From Dipteris shenzhenensis (Eukaryota; Polypodiophyta; Polypodiopsida; Gleicheniales): a stretch of 64,000 nt of DNA. Location of the stretch: assembly GCA_047967505.1 (NCBI GenBank), contig CM106538.1; one strand, given 5' to 3'. The notes beneath the pieces are model-generated. The model was not told the origin of the DNA. It was given only the letters and a program-made list of their open reading frames with translations, and made no database searches. Position numbers and translations under genes: made by a program. Shown here one piece after another: positions 46,345 to 57,177 of this stretch (the stretch's first letter is position 1; each line of letters starts with the position of its first letter).

Positions 46345-47080
46345 AAGTGCAGTTTCGAGGGTGCTGTTGGTCACCTACAATCGTGTCATTTCTTGTTGTA
46401 GCATAGGTGTTCATAAGTGTAGCATAGGTCCTCAAGTTGTATTCCGATGAGAGGTGTAGGCTAAAGCATGGAAAGTAGATCTCATGCACGCATGGGTGAG
46501 AAAGAGGGCTTGATGACAATGATGGATGGAGGCTCTCACCTCCATGGGAGTTTAAAAGTTTAGAAGGGGGTTGTAGGGTTCGAAAAGGGGATAGGGTTGA
46601 GAGAGCTACCTAGGAGTTCCAAGGTTCAAAGGGGTTTGCAGGAGTCTAGGATTGAGGAGTGGAGAGCCAGTCTCCTTTGCGACTACAAGGGGTAAGGGTT
46701 AAAGAGGAGGGACAAGGGAGGAGGAAGGAGGGAGGAGGAGGAGGAGGGAGAAGGAGGGAGGAGGGAGGAGGAGGAGGAGGGAGGAGGGGGAAAGTGGAAA
46801 AGGGAGGGGGGAGGAGGGAGGAGGAGGAGAAAGGGGGGGGGGGGGGGAGGGAGGAGGAGGGAAGAGGAGGAGGGAGGATGAGGAGGCGAGAGGAGGAGGA
46901 GGAGGAGGGAGTATAAGGGTTGGGAGTGCAAAGGTAAGGGCATGCTAGAACACGACACTGTAAGAGAGCATGGAGATCAATCACATGAACACAATAGTGA
47001 GCTTGAACACTGAATCCCAAAGAGTGGGAGCTTCATTCCATTGAGAGATACTTATATATGTTGGTCTCTACACAATCCGT
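46345..47080. repeat. Long dispersed repeat, copy 2, possibly a minus-strand LTR
   Basis: 46345-46715 matches 11133-11522 in the same orientation. On the minus strand, 47065-47045 reads CATATATAAGTATC, a TATA-like box followed by a plausible R region, so the whole may be an LTR transcribed leftwards. No second LTR was found in range. Confidence 0.5.
46715..46915. repeat. (GGA)n purine tract
   Basis: About 200 bp of almost pure GGA/GAG sequence on the plus strand, with an uninterrupted run of about 16 G near 46835. It is the expanded form of the short GAGGAGGAGGGACAAGG seen in the partner repeat at 11505. Likely to form triplex or G-quadruplex structures. The long frames through it are artefacts. 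Confidence 0.95.
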
Positions 47081-47448
47081 AGGTACCTCTCTGGTGGGAC
47101 CTCTTTTGTAAAAGACCTTTTGGACAAGAGTTCCTCCACTTTTTGGGGGGACCTTTTGGGTCTCTACCCAAAGTGGGCGAACCTTTGAGTCTCTACACAA
47201 AGTGGGGGGACCTCAAAAAATGTAGGCTTTTAGTATTTTAAATTTAGTATTTCTCTCTCTAGATTTAGTCTTTCTCTTTATAGATCTTGATTTGGCAAGT
47301 ATGATTGGATCTTTCCTAGCGATGATTTTGGCGGATTGAACCCTCCTAAAGGTACATTTGACTAAGTGATTTTCATATGGGAAGGAGGTTCCAATTGGGT
47401 GGATCCATATCACATCATCCCAAAGGAGGTTCCACAGTCCACTTGGGT

Positions 47449-47735
47449 GGATCCATCATGCTTCAAATCCGTTTGATTCCCAAATCATCTTGCTCTGGGA
47501 GCGCCACGTCGGACGTCAAGCCTTGGGTTTTTCGCAAGGCTATGGGTCATCACAAGGGATGGGTGAAGGTTGGGTTAGAGGTGATGAAACCCTAGATCCA
47601 TCATGCTTCAACCCGTCTGATTCCCAAATCATCTTGCTCTGGGACCGCCACGTCGGACATCGAGCCTTGGGCTTTTCGCAAGGCTATGGGTCATCACAAG
47701 GGATGGGTGAAGGTTGGGTTAGAGGTGAAACCCTA
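47449..47735 (+). promoter_or_regulatory. Duplicated promoter region of the complex III subunit gene
   Basis: Two tandem units of about 147 bp (from CCATCATGCTTCAA), each with CCACGTCGGAC, which carries an ACGT core, and each ending in AAACCCTA (47587-47594 and 47728-47735), the plant telo-box. The second unit also has TGGGCT (47668-47673), the plant site II element. Site II with telo-box is known to co-ordinate genes for ribosomal and mitochondrial proteins in plants, which fits the gene that starts 120 bp downstream. Confidence 0.6.
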
Positions 47736-47854
47736 CGAGGGTGGGTTGTTGTTGGGTCTTCTGTTTTTAAGGAAGAATTTTCGGATCTGAAGGACCATTT
47801 GCATTTCTCTTCCAACAGGCTTAAGGTGGTCTCACAGCTAACGAAGCAGTAGAC

Positions 47855-48332
47855 ATGGCGGCCTCGAAAAATGCAGTGAATGTTCTCCTCGCTTATATCC
47901 CAGCCCGCATCCGTCCCCAGACCACCGATGTCAGTTCGGGCGTCCTTTGGGGCACCACTTTCGCAGTTGGAGCCGTCTGGCTCGTCCAGGTTTCTCCCTG
48001 TTTTTGTAATAAACAAGCTTATCGTGTAGTTCTTCGTAGAATTTGATCTCTTGTTTGGCATTGCACGAATTTTCTGGCCATGTGAGCTTCTGCGCTTTGC
48101 TTCTCGGCTTTTGCATGTCTACGGTCGTTTCATCGTGTTTTGGACTTCATGGGATGTCGCATCTATGGATTCTTGACCAAACTGTGCTATGAAAGTGAAG
48201 TTGAGAATTGGTGGGTTCCTTTAGAATTAAAGCTTTTTTAATAATTTAAACTTTTGGGACATTGCTTCTATGCAGCCATTTGATTGGATCAAGCAGCAAT
48301 TCTCGAAGAGCGAGGAGGTTGCAAGCTCGTGA
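47855..48332 (+). CDS. Ubiquinol-cytochrome c reductase (complex III) 6.7 kDa subunit, two exons
   Basis: Exon 1 is 47855-47989 (45 codons). The intron, 47990-48275 (286 bp), is GT...TTCTATGCAG and in phase 0. Exon 2 is 48276-48332 (18 codons and TGA). The 63-residue product has a short polar N-terminus (MAASKNAVNVLLAYIPARIR), the family motif PQTTDV then GVLWGTTFAVGAVWLVQ as a single membrane segment (about residues 29-45), and PFDWIKQQF facing the other side of the membrane. The W(L/V)VQPFDWI signature spans the exon junction, which confirms the splice sites. Plant homologues of similar length are small accessory subunits of mitochondrial complex III in the inner membrane. The start is the first ATG after a leader with an upstream telo-box. 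The 3' UTR and exon 2 are duplicated in inverted form at 7200-7399. Confidence 0.87.
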
Positions 48333-48620
48333 ATACCCTCCTGCGTGTCCGGTGACCTCAGCGTGTCCAAAGTGGTAACCATGCCACTGATAGTTACTTT
48401 TTTAGGAGCGAGGCTTGTTTGCATGAATGAAGGTTCTATCAGAGATGCATGGCGTAGTATACGTTCTAGGGGCTCTAGTCCAAGGCTTGACGGAGGGTGC
48501 GCCTTGCTTTATGTTCCTTATTCTGACGATTTTCCGATTCAACAATTTTTGGCTATAATTATGAAATCCCCATACATTGCCTATTGTGGCTTTGTATCGT
48601 AATAATACAAAGGATGGCCT
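48333..48620 (+). other. Probable 3' UTR of the complex III subunit gene
   Basis: Conserved with 7200-7342 over about 200 bp despite not being coding. A possible polyadenylation signal AATAAT lies near 48600. Confidence 0.5.
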
Positions 48621-48692
48621 TCAACATCTCATTTCTCTTTATGTGTCACGATTGTAGAAGAGAAGATATGTGGCATGTGTTTACGTGTGTTT

Positions 48693-48694
<2 letters not shown>

Positions 48695-48726
<32 letters not shown>
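48695..48726. repeat. (GA)n microsatellite
   Basis: About 15 GA units. Equivalent by position to the (CT)n run at 7136-7163 in the inverted copy. Confidence 0.9.
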
Positions 48727-48729
<3 letters not shown>

Positions 48730-48776
48730 AATGGCCGTGTAAGAAAAAAAAGATCTATGGGCCAATATGAAGTTTA

Positions 48777-49440
48777 TCACTTCAAATCCCTGAAATGTAC
48801 ATGTATAGGACTGCATGTAGCTTCTGTGGCCCTTTGTTTAAGCTGGTGCAGAGTGAGCCCCTCTGATATCCAAAATTTCATAACTTTCAGTGTATGAGTT
48901 TGTCTAATAATCTTTTCCTTTCCTGCCCTGTTTCTGGAGAAAAAGTAGAGCATGTAACCCCCTTTTTGAAGCATGTCTTCATAATTGCACTCCACATTGG
49001 GTACTACTTCTGTATATTCCTCTCCATTATACCACCCAAAGCATCCATCTGGTAGTCCCCCACTTTGTAGAGACAAAGCATTATCAGATCTTGCTTTATG
49101 TCCTGTGATTTCCTTGTTATCCACTTCTGCTGTCATCTTTTCTTCCACAGACTTCATCTGAGTGTTGATCATGTTCTGAACAGTAGAAACTAGGTGTGTG
49201 CAAGACATGTACCATATTGCTCTATTACCTCTGGAACAGCTGCTTGCTTGCTTGCCCATCGTGCTTTGCATTTCTCGGATTTTCCTCTCCATAGTTGCAA
49301 GTCAAATCTTGAGTTCTCGGATCTCCTGCTGTAGATGGAAAATTTGCTCCTGGGTTTCTTAAATATCTTGTGCTGATCAGATCAACTCTGATAAGTCTTC
49401 TCAAATGGCCTGGATACAAGCTTTATAGATGACGAGGATT
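48777..49440 (-). pseudogene. Coiled-coil ORF of unknown family, member of a dispersed repeat
   Basis: 171 codons are open (49292-48777). A heptad-rich stretch upstream in the same strand (QEQIFHLQQEIRELKI, then LATMERKIREMQSTMGKQ) is interrupted by stops. The open part continues with HLVSTVQNMINTQMKSVEEK, GLPDGCFGWYNGEEYTEVVP, NYEDMLQKGGYMLYF and NRAGKEKIIRQTHT. I do not recognise the family. The same gene fragment occurs, much decayed, at 6355-6862, so this is part of a repeated sequence and not a unique host gene. It faces the complex III gene tail to tail. Confidence 0.5.
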
Positions 49441-49558
49441 GTTTGCTTGTGGGGCTCGCAGTAGCAAAGGTCTTTCGCTTGGAATGTTCCATTCCAATGG
49501 CTTTGTTTTTTGAGTTGACCCTCTGGCTGCATGTTAACCCCTGAGCTGGACATAAACC

Positions 49559-49594
<36 letters not shown>

Positions 49595-51389
49595 GGGGGG
49601 GTTGGAGTTGGTATTTTTTGTCTGATTATTCTGGAGTTCACCTGGGTTCTGATTATTTTGGGATTTGAAGATAGGCCTATTATCTGATGTTCTGGGCTTA
49701 TGTATATGTCGGTGTCATTTGCTTTTGGAGAACTTTTTGAATGTCACTTTTTAAAGATTTGAGTCCTAAAGTTTGAATCTTGACTTCTTCTCACGAGATC
49801 GAAGTATTAGCTGTCTCAGTTGTGGATGGATCAGAAAGAAGTTCAATTTTACTGACTTTGAATATTTGGCTTTCTTCTGACGATATCCAAGCATGAGCTG
49901 TCTGGTACAGGGGCTGTAGACAAAGTACTTTAATTGAGTATCTTGTATTGGAGTGCTACGCTTTTCAGTCAGAGTTGAGCCTTTATGGGCAGCAGAGGTA
50001 AAATGCTCCTGGCTGGATATTACAGGGATGTCAAAGCATGTATTCCATGAGACTACAACGTGGATTTTTTTTTTTTGAGTGGAGACTCAATAATGAAGAG
50101 CTTCCGGGTTATGCTGCTAAATGCAGGACCTGGGAAGGTATTCAAACCTGGAAAGAACCTATTTACTGTCGGAGCATGTCTCAGGATTAGCTCTGATTGC
50201 TTGAAAGCATTGCACACCGTAGAAAATAAATGGATGACGAGATTAAATCTGAGATCTAGATCCCACTCAATGTGTACACAACCATATATAAATTCCATGT
50301 TGAGATCTGAACCAATAGATGAATACTATTGTCCACTGAAAGTTCCAAAACACAGATACAAAAGTGCGCTGTGCGTCACACGGATGGTGGCACCTTACAA
50401 CCTTACACTGAAAGGACCAAAACATAGATACAAAAGTGCACTCACAACCTACACCACATGGATAGCGGGATGCTGCTTCAGTGATGCTAGATCTGAGGCC
50501 TCAAACTGTTGCTCAGCTCCTGCTTAGTGATTCTCGAACGAGGTCTTCAGTGGCTTACCGATGAGGCCCTCAAACCTATGTCAGATTACTTCTGCACCTC
50601 TGTGATCCGCTCACCTCCCTGGTGCCTTCATCTCCACCAAGTGCCTGGATGCACTTCTAAGGTCTGGAACTGATTGCTGGATTCTGAGCCTTGCCGCTAC
50701 CTTTCTCTGCCTTCTCTAGTGGCTGTTGTGCCTTCTGAAGGGCTGATCCCAGCCTGCAAGAACTCTGCTGAATGACTATCTGCCCCACAAATGGGGGCCT
50801 TATATATTCTGCTGGAATGCCCCTGGGTCTGATGGACTGATGGCCAACCCTAACCCTAATCCTACTCCCAGGTTGGCTGGCCGACTATGTCTGGCCTTGG
50901 GGGCCTATTATACCTTCCTTTAAAGCTCATTTGCTGCTGGGCTGAATCTAGCTCCATTGCCCACTCCAAGGGCTGTTTGCTGACCATGAACTGAGAATTC
51001 AGCGTTTGACCTCCCCTTTCAGGCCCATGAGCAGCATCAATGAAGGGCAGCTCCGTGGCAGTCTTGTGTGGACTGTTCTGCTGTGGGGGTCCAAGTTAAT
51101 ATAACAAGAATAACCTTAAGAAGGATCTGTGTTTGCTTCCCATGTGACAACCTCTTCATCCCCCACTCTTCTGTATATTGCTCTATGGGTATCACTCACC
51201 CATGCTCTCCTCATTTGGGGGTTTACGAGGGGTGAGGTGAACCTCCTTTTTTGGCACCCTCTTAATGAGCCATTGTGAGCTGCAGTCCAGTCCCGATGGC
51301 TACGATCTTTGCATAGAGTCCATAGCACCCAATAATGAACCCATAAGAAAGATCATCATATCCTTGCTTGATTGGATAAAACCAAACAA
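49441..51389. other. No convincing gene
   Basis: Contains a (GA)n run at 49561-49591, a T10 tract at 50067 and a small direct repeat CCAAAACA(C/T)AGATACAAAAG (50345 and 50408). The 155-codon frame at 50060-50527 spans these repeats and has no family features. Confidence 0.5.
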
Positions 51390-51413
51390 CCAAAATTGTT
51401 TCAGCATGCGCAT

Positions 51414-51475
<62 letters not shown>

Positions 51476-51645
51476 TTTCTTTGTAAAAGAGAGATTTCAT
51501 TCATAAAAATGTACAGTCACAGCTGTCCAAAGTAGGACAACCAAAATTGTTTCAACATGCGCACGTGTTCACACACATTTTCTTTGTAAAAGAGAGATTT
51601 CATTCATAAAAATGTACAGTCACAGCTATCCAAAGTAGGACGGCT
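51390..51645. repeat. Tandem duplication carrying an (AC)n microsatellite
   Basis: CCAAAATTGTTTCAGCATGC at 51397 and CCAAAATTGTTTCAACATGC at 51540 start two copies. Each continues with an AC run, CATTTTCTTTGTAAAAGAGA, and CATTCATAAAAATGTACAGT. In the first copy the AC run has grown to about 30 units (51415-51474); in the second it is only three or four. Confidence 0.92.
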
Positions 51646-52057
51646 ACTACTTCAAACTGGAAGTAATAAAAGTCTTCAAATTGGGCATCCTGAAGAGATT
51701 GAAACAGGGAAGCTTGAAAACAGGGAAAAACATCCACAGAAGAGGTGCTCATATAGTCAAATAGTATGAGCACGATACAATGAACAGAGGGCTTGTTCCT
51801 CAATTGTTTTTGGCCCTTCACTTGCTGGATTGGAGGTTTGATCATCAGCTTCAAGGTTACTATTCGCTTTCATTTGCAAATCTTTTTGCTTTTGTTTCCC
51901 CAACACACACACACATTTTTGGTGAATGTCATTTGTCATTATATTACAAAGAACAGTCCCAAACGCACCACCAGCTACAAATATCCAAAGATGTAATTAC
52001 ATGCTAAGAAGGTAGAATAATCTCGATCTCATGCGGGTGTGCATGCGTGCATGCACA

Positions 52058-52059
<2 letters not shown>

Positions 52060-52107
<48 letters not shown>

Positions 52108-52120
52108 CACACTCACCCAA
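52060..52120. repeat. (AC)n microsatellite with (ACTC)n edge
   Basis: About 20 AC units followed by TCACACTCACACTCACACTC. Confidence 0.92.
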
Positions 52121-52349
52121 AAAAATCCAAGAAGGAAAATAAGGGACTCACTAAAATGAAGGTACAAAACGTAGAAGGATTTAAGTCACCATAATAGAGG
52201 CTCCAAAGTCAAAATGGACAATTTTTTAAACCAAAATGAAGAGGATGAAGTCCTCTATGAAATCGAAGCAAGAAAAGTGGAGGCTTGAACTTACGAGAAG
52301 ATACCATATTAGAAAGAGAGAGGATTGTACACAAGATAGCTGTTTATAC

Positions 52350-52739
52350 ACTATATTTTGATAAGAAAGTTGCGATTCAAGCATTTGAAGAAGCAGTCTT
52401 TGGAGACAGATGCCGATTTTGCTGAGACAGAGTTCGGAGGAAACAGGAGAGCATGGGTAGAAAAAGTGGCTTGCACCCTAGCTACAAGAAGTAGACTTAA
52501 GAGGTAGATATACATGCCATGTAGATACCTATGCATTCGGATGGATCATTGTTGAGATGATTCAAAACTTTGAAGATACTTGGGATTATCTTGAGAATGA
52601 TCGAAAAATGCCTCCCTCTCATGTTATTCATGTGCATGAACAAATAATGCATCGCATTGCCGATCAGAGAAAGCCACCTGCAGAGACTAGTGATATCTTA
52701 AAGAGAGTAGAATGTGAGGGAAAAATCATACAACTTTAG
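52350..52739 (+). pseudogene. Fragment resembling a protein kinase C-lobe
   Basis: The open part reads YTCHVDTYAFGWIIVEMI (from about 52497), very like kinase subdomain IX (YT.KVDVYSFG...WE). A further 60 codons follow (NFEDTWDYLENDRKMPPSHV onward) to a TAG at 52737-52739. The upstream half is in other frames and interrupted. No catalytic-loop motif remains. Low confidence because a single motif supports it. Confidence 0.3.
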
Positions 52740-53052
52740 CCCTATTCTTCTGTAATTAATGGTTTGCCTATACCCCAAGTACATGATACTCTGGTTTTGG
52801 CTGCTCACAACACAAGCCTAGGGTAGTTTTCTCGACAGTGGGTTGACACTTAGGCCAATTTTTGTAAGGTCCTTTTTGGGGAACCCAATAATTAATTGGT
52901 CTCATTTATAGATTAAAAATAGAAAAGATAAAAGTAGGAACCTTTTCCAAGTTGAACAAGTTTTAGATTAGATTAGATTCTTATGCAATTTGGAGGTCTA
53001 GTGACCTCACTTGTGATGTCAAAGAGAATGAGCTTCATCATGGTATTAGAGC

Positions 53053-54120
53053 GGGTGGATCCTCCCTAGCGAAAATTTCTTCTTTTGCTTCACATCTTGA
53101 CATTCTCTTTCTCCTATGCCGCCTATCTTGAGATTCTCTCCGCTCCAACTTTCTTAGTTACTTGAAGGTGATTTCTTTTGGAGTTGGAGTTTGGAGGTTA
53201 TTTGTATTCTCAAAATGCCGATGTCGGTGGCTTATTAGATGACTTTGTCATTGTCCATGTTCTCTCTGATCAGCACTTCTTTGAGACAATACTTTGCTTT
53301 GACTTCGCAATTCTCTCGGCTAGCTTGCTATAACCACAGTGGCTTTACCAAGGAGTTTTGCCAAGAAAGCCTTATCCTTCCATAGCGGGTCCTAGGAGGA
53401 GTTCACATCCAGTAGATTTCACCTGTCCTTTTACTGTTGAGTTGACTTTTTCTTAGGCCGACCTCTAGAAGCTTGTCTTGTTAGCTTTCTTTGCTCTTTT
53501 GGGCTATGCAAGGTTTGTGAGAGTTCTCTGTTTCTTTGTCTTGAAACGATCGTGATGATGCATGTTGCCTCGCGACTTTTCCTTATATGCTAAGGTTTTC
53601 CAAGTTTGTGGATGGTTAACATGTGGCCCCTTTATCTCCTCTCTTTGACTAAAGGTCAACTATTGAGTTGATTGGCCCTTTAACGTCTTACGGTCCTTTT
53701 TTTCTTATTTCAAAGAATTATTTAGTCCATTTGAGGTCTCTTTTGTCTGCCATTTTGGCCTTAATAGCGAAAATTATTTTACAATTCAAGATCAGTGCAT
53801 AGTAGGAGCTCTCTTTTGAGTGCTACAATTTCGTGGATAACTACAAAGCCACCGCTTGCCCTCTACGTGAATTCACATCATGACAGTTCTAGATTTGCAT
53901 CACATGCTTGTTAATGATTGCCTTTGTTTGAGGAGACATGGTTGCTGAAAGTCTTTCCTTCATCATTTTCTGGAGGTTCTCTCTCTTAATTTCTTGAAGC
54001 AATCCTCTCCATGAGCCAAACTTGCTAATTTTCGACGAGCGAGATTTCATCTATTGAAGGTGCCTCATCAGATGTTGAGGAAGATACTTTAAGTTTGTAG
54101 ACTTATGATTAGTGTCCACC
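53053..54120. other. Copia leader or filler without recognisable coding
   Basis: T-rich sequence between primer site and gag. No motif-bearing frame was found. Confidence 0.4.
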
Positions 54121-54840
54121 AATGGAACCTCCTCATCTTGTTTCTCAGTTTGATAAATTATTTGGTGTAAACTTTACGCATTGGCAGACAAAGGTACGCC
54201 TGATCCTTATGCAGTACATTGTGTGGAAAGTCATCAAGCAAACCGAGCCCAAGCTTGAAGGAAACACAAATTGAGCTGCGGTGACTACATGGAATAACAA
54301 AAATGATCGCCCATTATTAGTCTTGGTTGTGCATACAGCTACATTCATCGCCTTGATCTTGATAGCATAGCTTAACAGGTATGGAAAAATTTGAATGATC
54401 CGTTTGGAGAAGATCTTCAAAATTCCAAACTCTTTCTCAAGGAGCAATTTATAAGATGTGCATTAACGATTTCTCCTTGAAGGACCATCTCAATGCTTCA
54501 AGTATGCTTGTACAATAACTCACTGCCTTAAAATCCCCACTTGATGATGATGATGACAAAGTTATGCTTCTCAATAGTCTTGAAAATCATGGGAATTACA
54601 CAAAGATTCTTGGCATTCATCGTGTTGCTTGTGAAATGAAATATGAGGAAATGGTTGTTGTTTGATAGATGATGATCGTCCCCCCCGTAATTAAAATCAT
54701 GACTTGAGAAGTAGGAGAAAAAACTTTACTAGCAAGATAGCAAAGTGTACATTATGCAAGCATAGTGCTAACATTGATGCTTTGGACACCTCAAAAAACT
54801 TGATAAAAAAGAAGCTGATTTTGTGGAGGTTGAGTTAGAT
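54121..54840 (+). pseudogene. Copia gag relic
   Basis: Begins MEPPHLVSQFDKLFGVNFTH, then WQTKVRLILMQYIVWKVIK, the usual start of plant copia gag (F.G.NF..W...M...L). A zinc-knuckle remnant CTLCKHSANID is found near 54748, its histidine and last cysteine displaced. Stops and frameshifts are frequent. Confidence 0.7.
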
Positions 54841-55654
54841 TAGAAAGATGATGAGAGCAACTAATTAACAATGCCCTCACTGTCACGGCAGCTCTTGTGA
54901 TTGGGGAAGGTAGTCCTGATTTATGGAATTCTAGTTTTACTTTGTTGAGTCAATAATGGGTTCTTTGTCCCTACATTAGCATAAAGTGAATGTTTTGTGT
55001 GTTTGTTAGGTATTCTGCCTTGGGTCATCCCCCAAAAATGGTTGTAATAACCTTGTAATAACTTGACACTATGTGTGTCTTGTCCTATACAAGGCTGTAT
55101 GATCTATACACTGCCTAGAACAAGGGGGGTGTTATGATGGTCTTCACCCTTACTTGTGTCTTTAGGATGGACCAATGTATAGGTGTGATGGACAAGCCCC
55201 TTATCAATCTTGACATGAGATTGAGAAGCAGTAGTGTGTCCATACGTCAACCTTGTGAAGGTTTCTTCCTAGTCTTCTCACCCTAGCTTTGAAGGGGGTA
55301 TTGGATATTGAAGCCTATGTTTGAGATTCCTGGTGTCGTAGAGTGGGTGTCCCTCACAAGAGGCTTGTGGATGTGAAGAGTACTTGTCCCATTTGTGCAA
55401 GTTGGACACTAGTCTAACTTGGACAAGCTAATCTTGCGTGAGGTGGAAGTCTAATCACCTCACCTGTGATGTCAAAGAGAAGGCTACTCAAGCCTACAAA
55501 AAAGAGACTTGTATTTGCATGAATCAGTATCAATAGATCCTGTGCTTTGCTTGTGATTGTGTGCCTTCCTATCACTATAGTTCTCCTTCTCCTATTTCAC
55601 CTTGAGTTTCATAATCTAGATGGTGCAATTTATACGTAACAATGAGTGTGCTCA

Positions 55655-55975
55655 TTCTACGCATAGAATCCTGCACAGACTCACTTTTCTTTTGATTCAA
55701 GTTGGTTTAGTTTCGTGTCAACATATTTTTCATTGACTTTGCGATAGAATCGAAGTTGAATCACGTCTCTCATTTGTTCCCAATCTCAAAAGTATCCCAT
55801 CAAACACTAGTTAAACAAGCATTGGGATGTTATGTGCAATATAGAAGGAAAGTAGCTCATATAATCCTTCTCGGTATTGTAGCTTTTAATGGCGCATACC
55901 CAATAAAAGATTTGGATCGAGATGGTTGAAGGGATCTTTATCCTCGAGCCCCTTGAAGCCATAAACATTCATCTT
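55655..55975 (-). pseudogene. Ty3/gypsy gag relic
   Basis: The minus strand reads YGFKGLEDKDPFNHLDPNLL, then DWEQMRDVIQLRFYRKVNEK and TKLNQLESKEK with stops between. This fits a gypsy gag core (L..F.G.ED.DP..HL....W..MRD.F...F). No pol is attached. Confidence 0.55.
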
Positions 55976-55979
55976 AATT

Positions 55980-57177
55980 CTTAAAGGAGACATCATCCTC
56001 ATTCATCTTGACTTTGAGCCACTCATATTGTGGAATCTCTCTTTGTGCATTGGTTAGGCATTCTATTCATATCTACATCCATGTCCCTCACCCCTTTGGC
56101 AAGTATTGCTTGGTTTGTGGCAAAGGACTTGTCTTCCACACCTTTACTATCCCAATGGAACTGACAAAATTTGAAATCTCTTTTGATATATCACTCAATT
56201 GTCTTCTTGGGTCTCCTCATACCTCTTTGGGCTTGAGTTTACTTATGTGATCTCAATCGCAAGCTAACAAGGTTGCACGATTTTGCACCAGTTGTGGAAG
56301 TCGCGTCAGGCCTCTTGGGCTTCTTGTGTGCTCAAGCTTGTGTCTTCATCTTCCTTTCCTTGTTGGGACACCGACTTTGCTATCCTACCTCCTTGAGTAT
56401 AGCCTACTACTACACTTGGTTATTGGTCATTCTCCATGAGTGCTGTATGTGATATCTCTAGACTCAATCAGTTCTTTCATCATGCATTTATCAAGAATGT
56501 TAGGTCTTTTCCCATAGTTTGGATACTTGCTCTATTACTGAATAGGTCAAAATGGATATTCTTGAACAACATGTGTACTTCACATAGCAAATCAAATTTA
56601 GTCAAGTAACTATGTTTTGCAATGCCTACACTACCGTGCAATAGGTCCACCACAACCTAGTGTCCTACCACCGCAACCTAGTGTCCCACCATTGTGATCA
56701 CCTATTATCTTTCTTCCACTTACTTTGGGCTAGCTCTCTACTAAAGTTCCATTGCTATAGGTCCTACGTCGCCATCCAATAGGTCCATCATAACCTATCA
56801 TCCCACCATCACAATCCCCAAATGTTAATGTGTCTTTCTCCCAAGTAACCTAGGGGGGTTCTCTACCAAAGGGAGGAAATCCATAATAGTTTCATCCTAG
56901 TTTCATGCTACTAGGGGATAGATATTAAATCAACCATGTCAGCTTAACAGAAAAAATTTGCCAAGTTATGCACTAAGCTACTCTTGCTATTTATGTTCAA
57001 AGTGAGGTGGCTAATTAAATAATCCTTCAACTAAGGGAAGACATCTCATTATAGACTCAAAATGATGAGGGGATTGGATAGGTTCATCTTCCCATTCAAA
57101 TAGTAAAGCTCCTTAATTTCATACTATGTGCCGATAAAACATTCTTGTTAGAAAAAAACACCATTTAACTATAGCTT
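55980..57177. other. No gene recognised
   Basis: Short frames only. A phrase of the form GTCC(C/T)ACCACC(A/G)CAACCTAGTG recurs near 56645-56690 and 56775-56815. Confidence 0.45.

Larger units (their letters stand above)
52740..55641 (+). mobile_element. Decayed Ty1/copia element (primer site, gag relic, 3' LTR)
   Basis: A primer-site-like TGGTATTAGAGC at 53041-53052 follows a sequence ending TTCATCA that may be the end of a 5' LTR. A gag relic lies at 54121-54840. A purine tract (ACAAGGGGGG) at 55120-55129 precedes TGTTATGATGG, a likely LTR start at 55130, and TACGTAACA ends it near 55641, giving TGTTA/TAACA termini. The two candidate LTRs share GnCCTAnTnACCTCACnTGTG, then ATGTCAAAGAGAA (52998-53029 and 55447-55482). 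pol is missing. Confidence 0.55.

Noticed and set aside
46646-47020. Frames of 85-124 codons rich in Pro, Ser or Gly, Arg, Glu
   Set aside because: They are translations of the (GGA)n tract on both strands.
50060-50527. 155-codon frame with an ATG
   Set aside because: It starts beside a poly-T tract, contains a direct DNA repeat (KHRYKSAL twice), and shows no domain, signal or splice context.
51262-51504. Val-Cys or Thr-His repeat proteins
   Set aside because: Translation of the (AC)n microsatellite.
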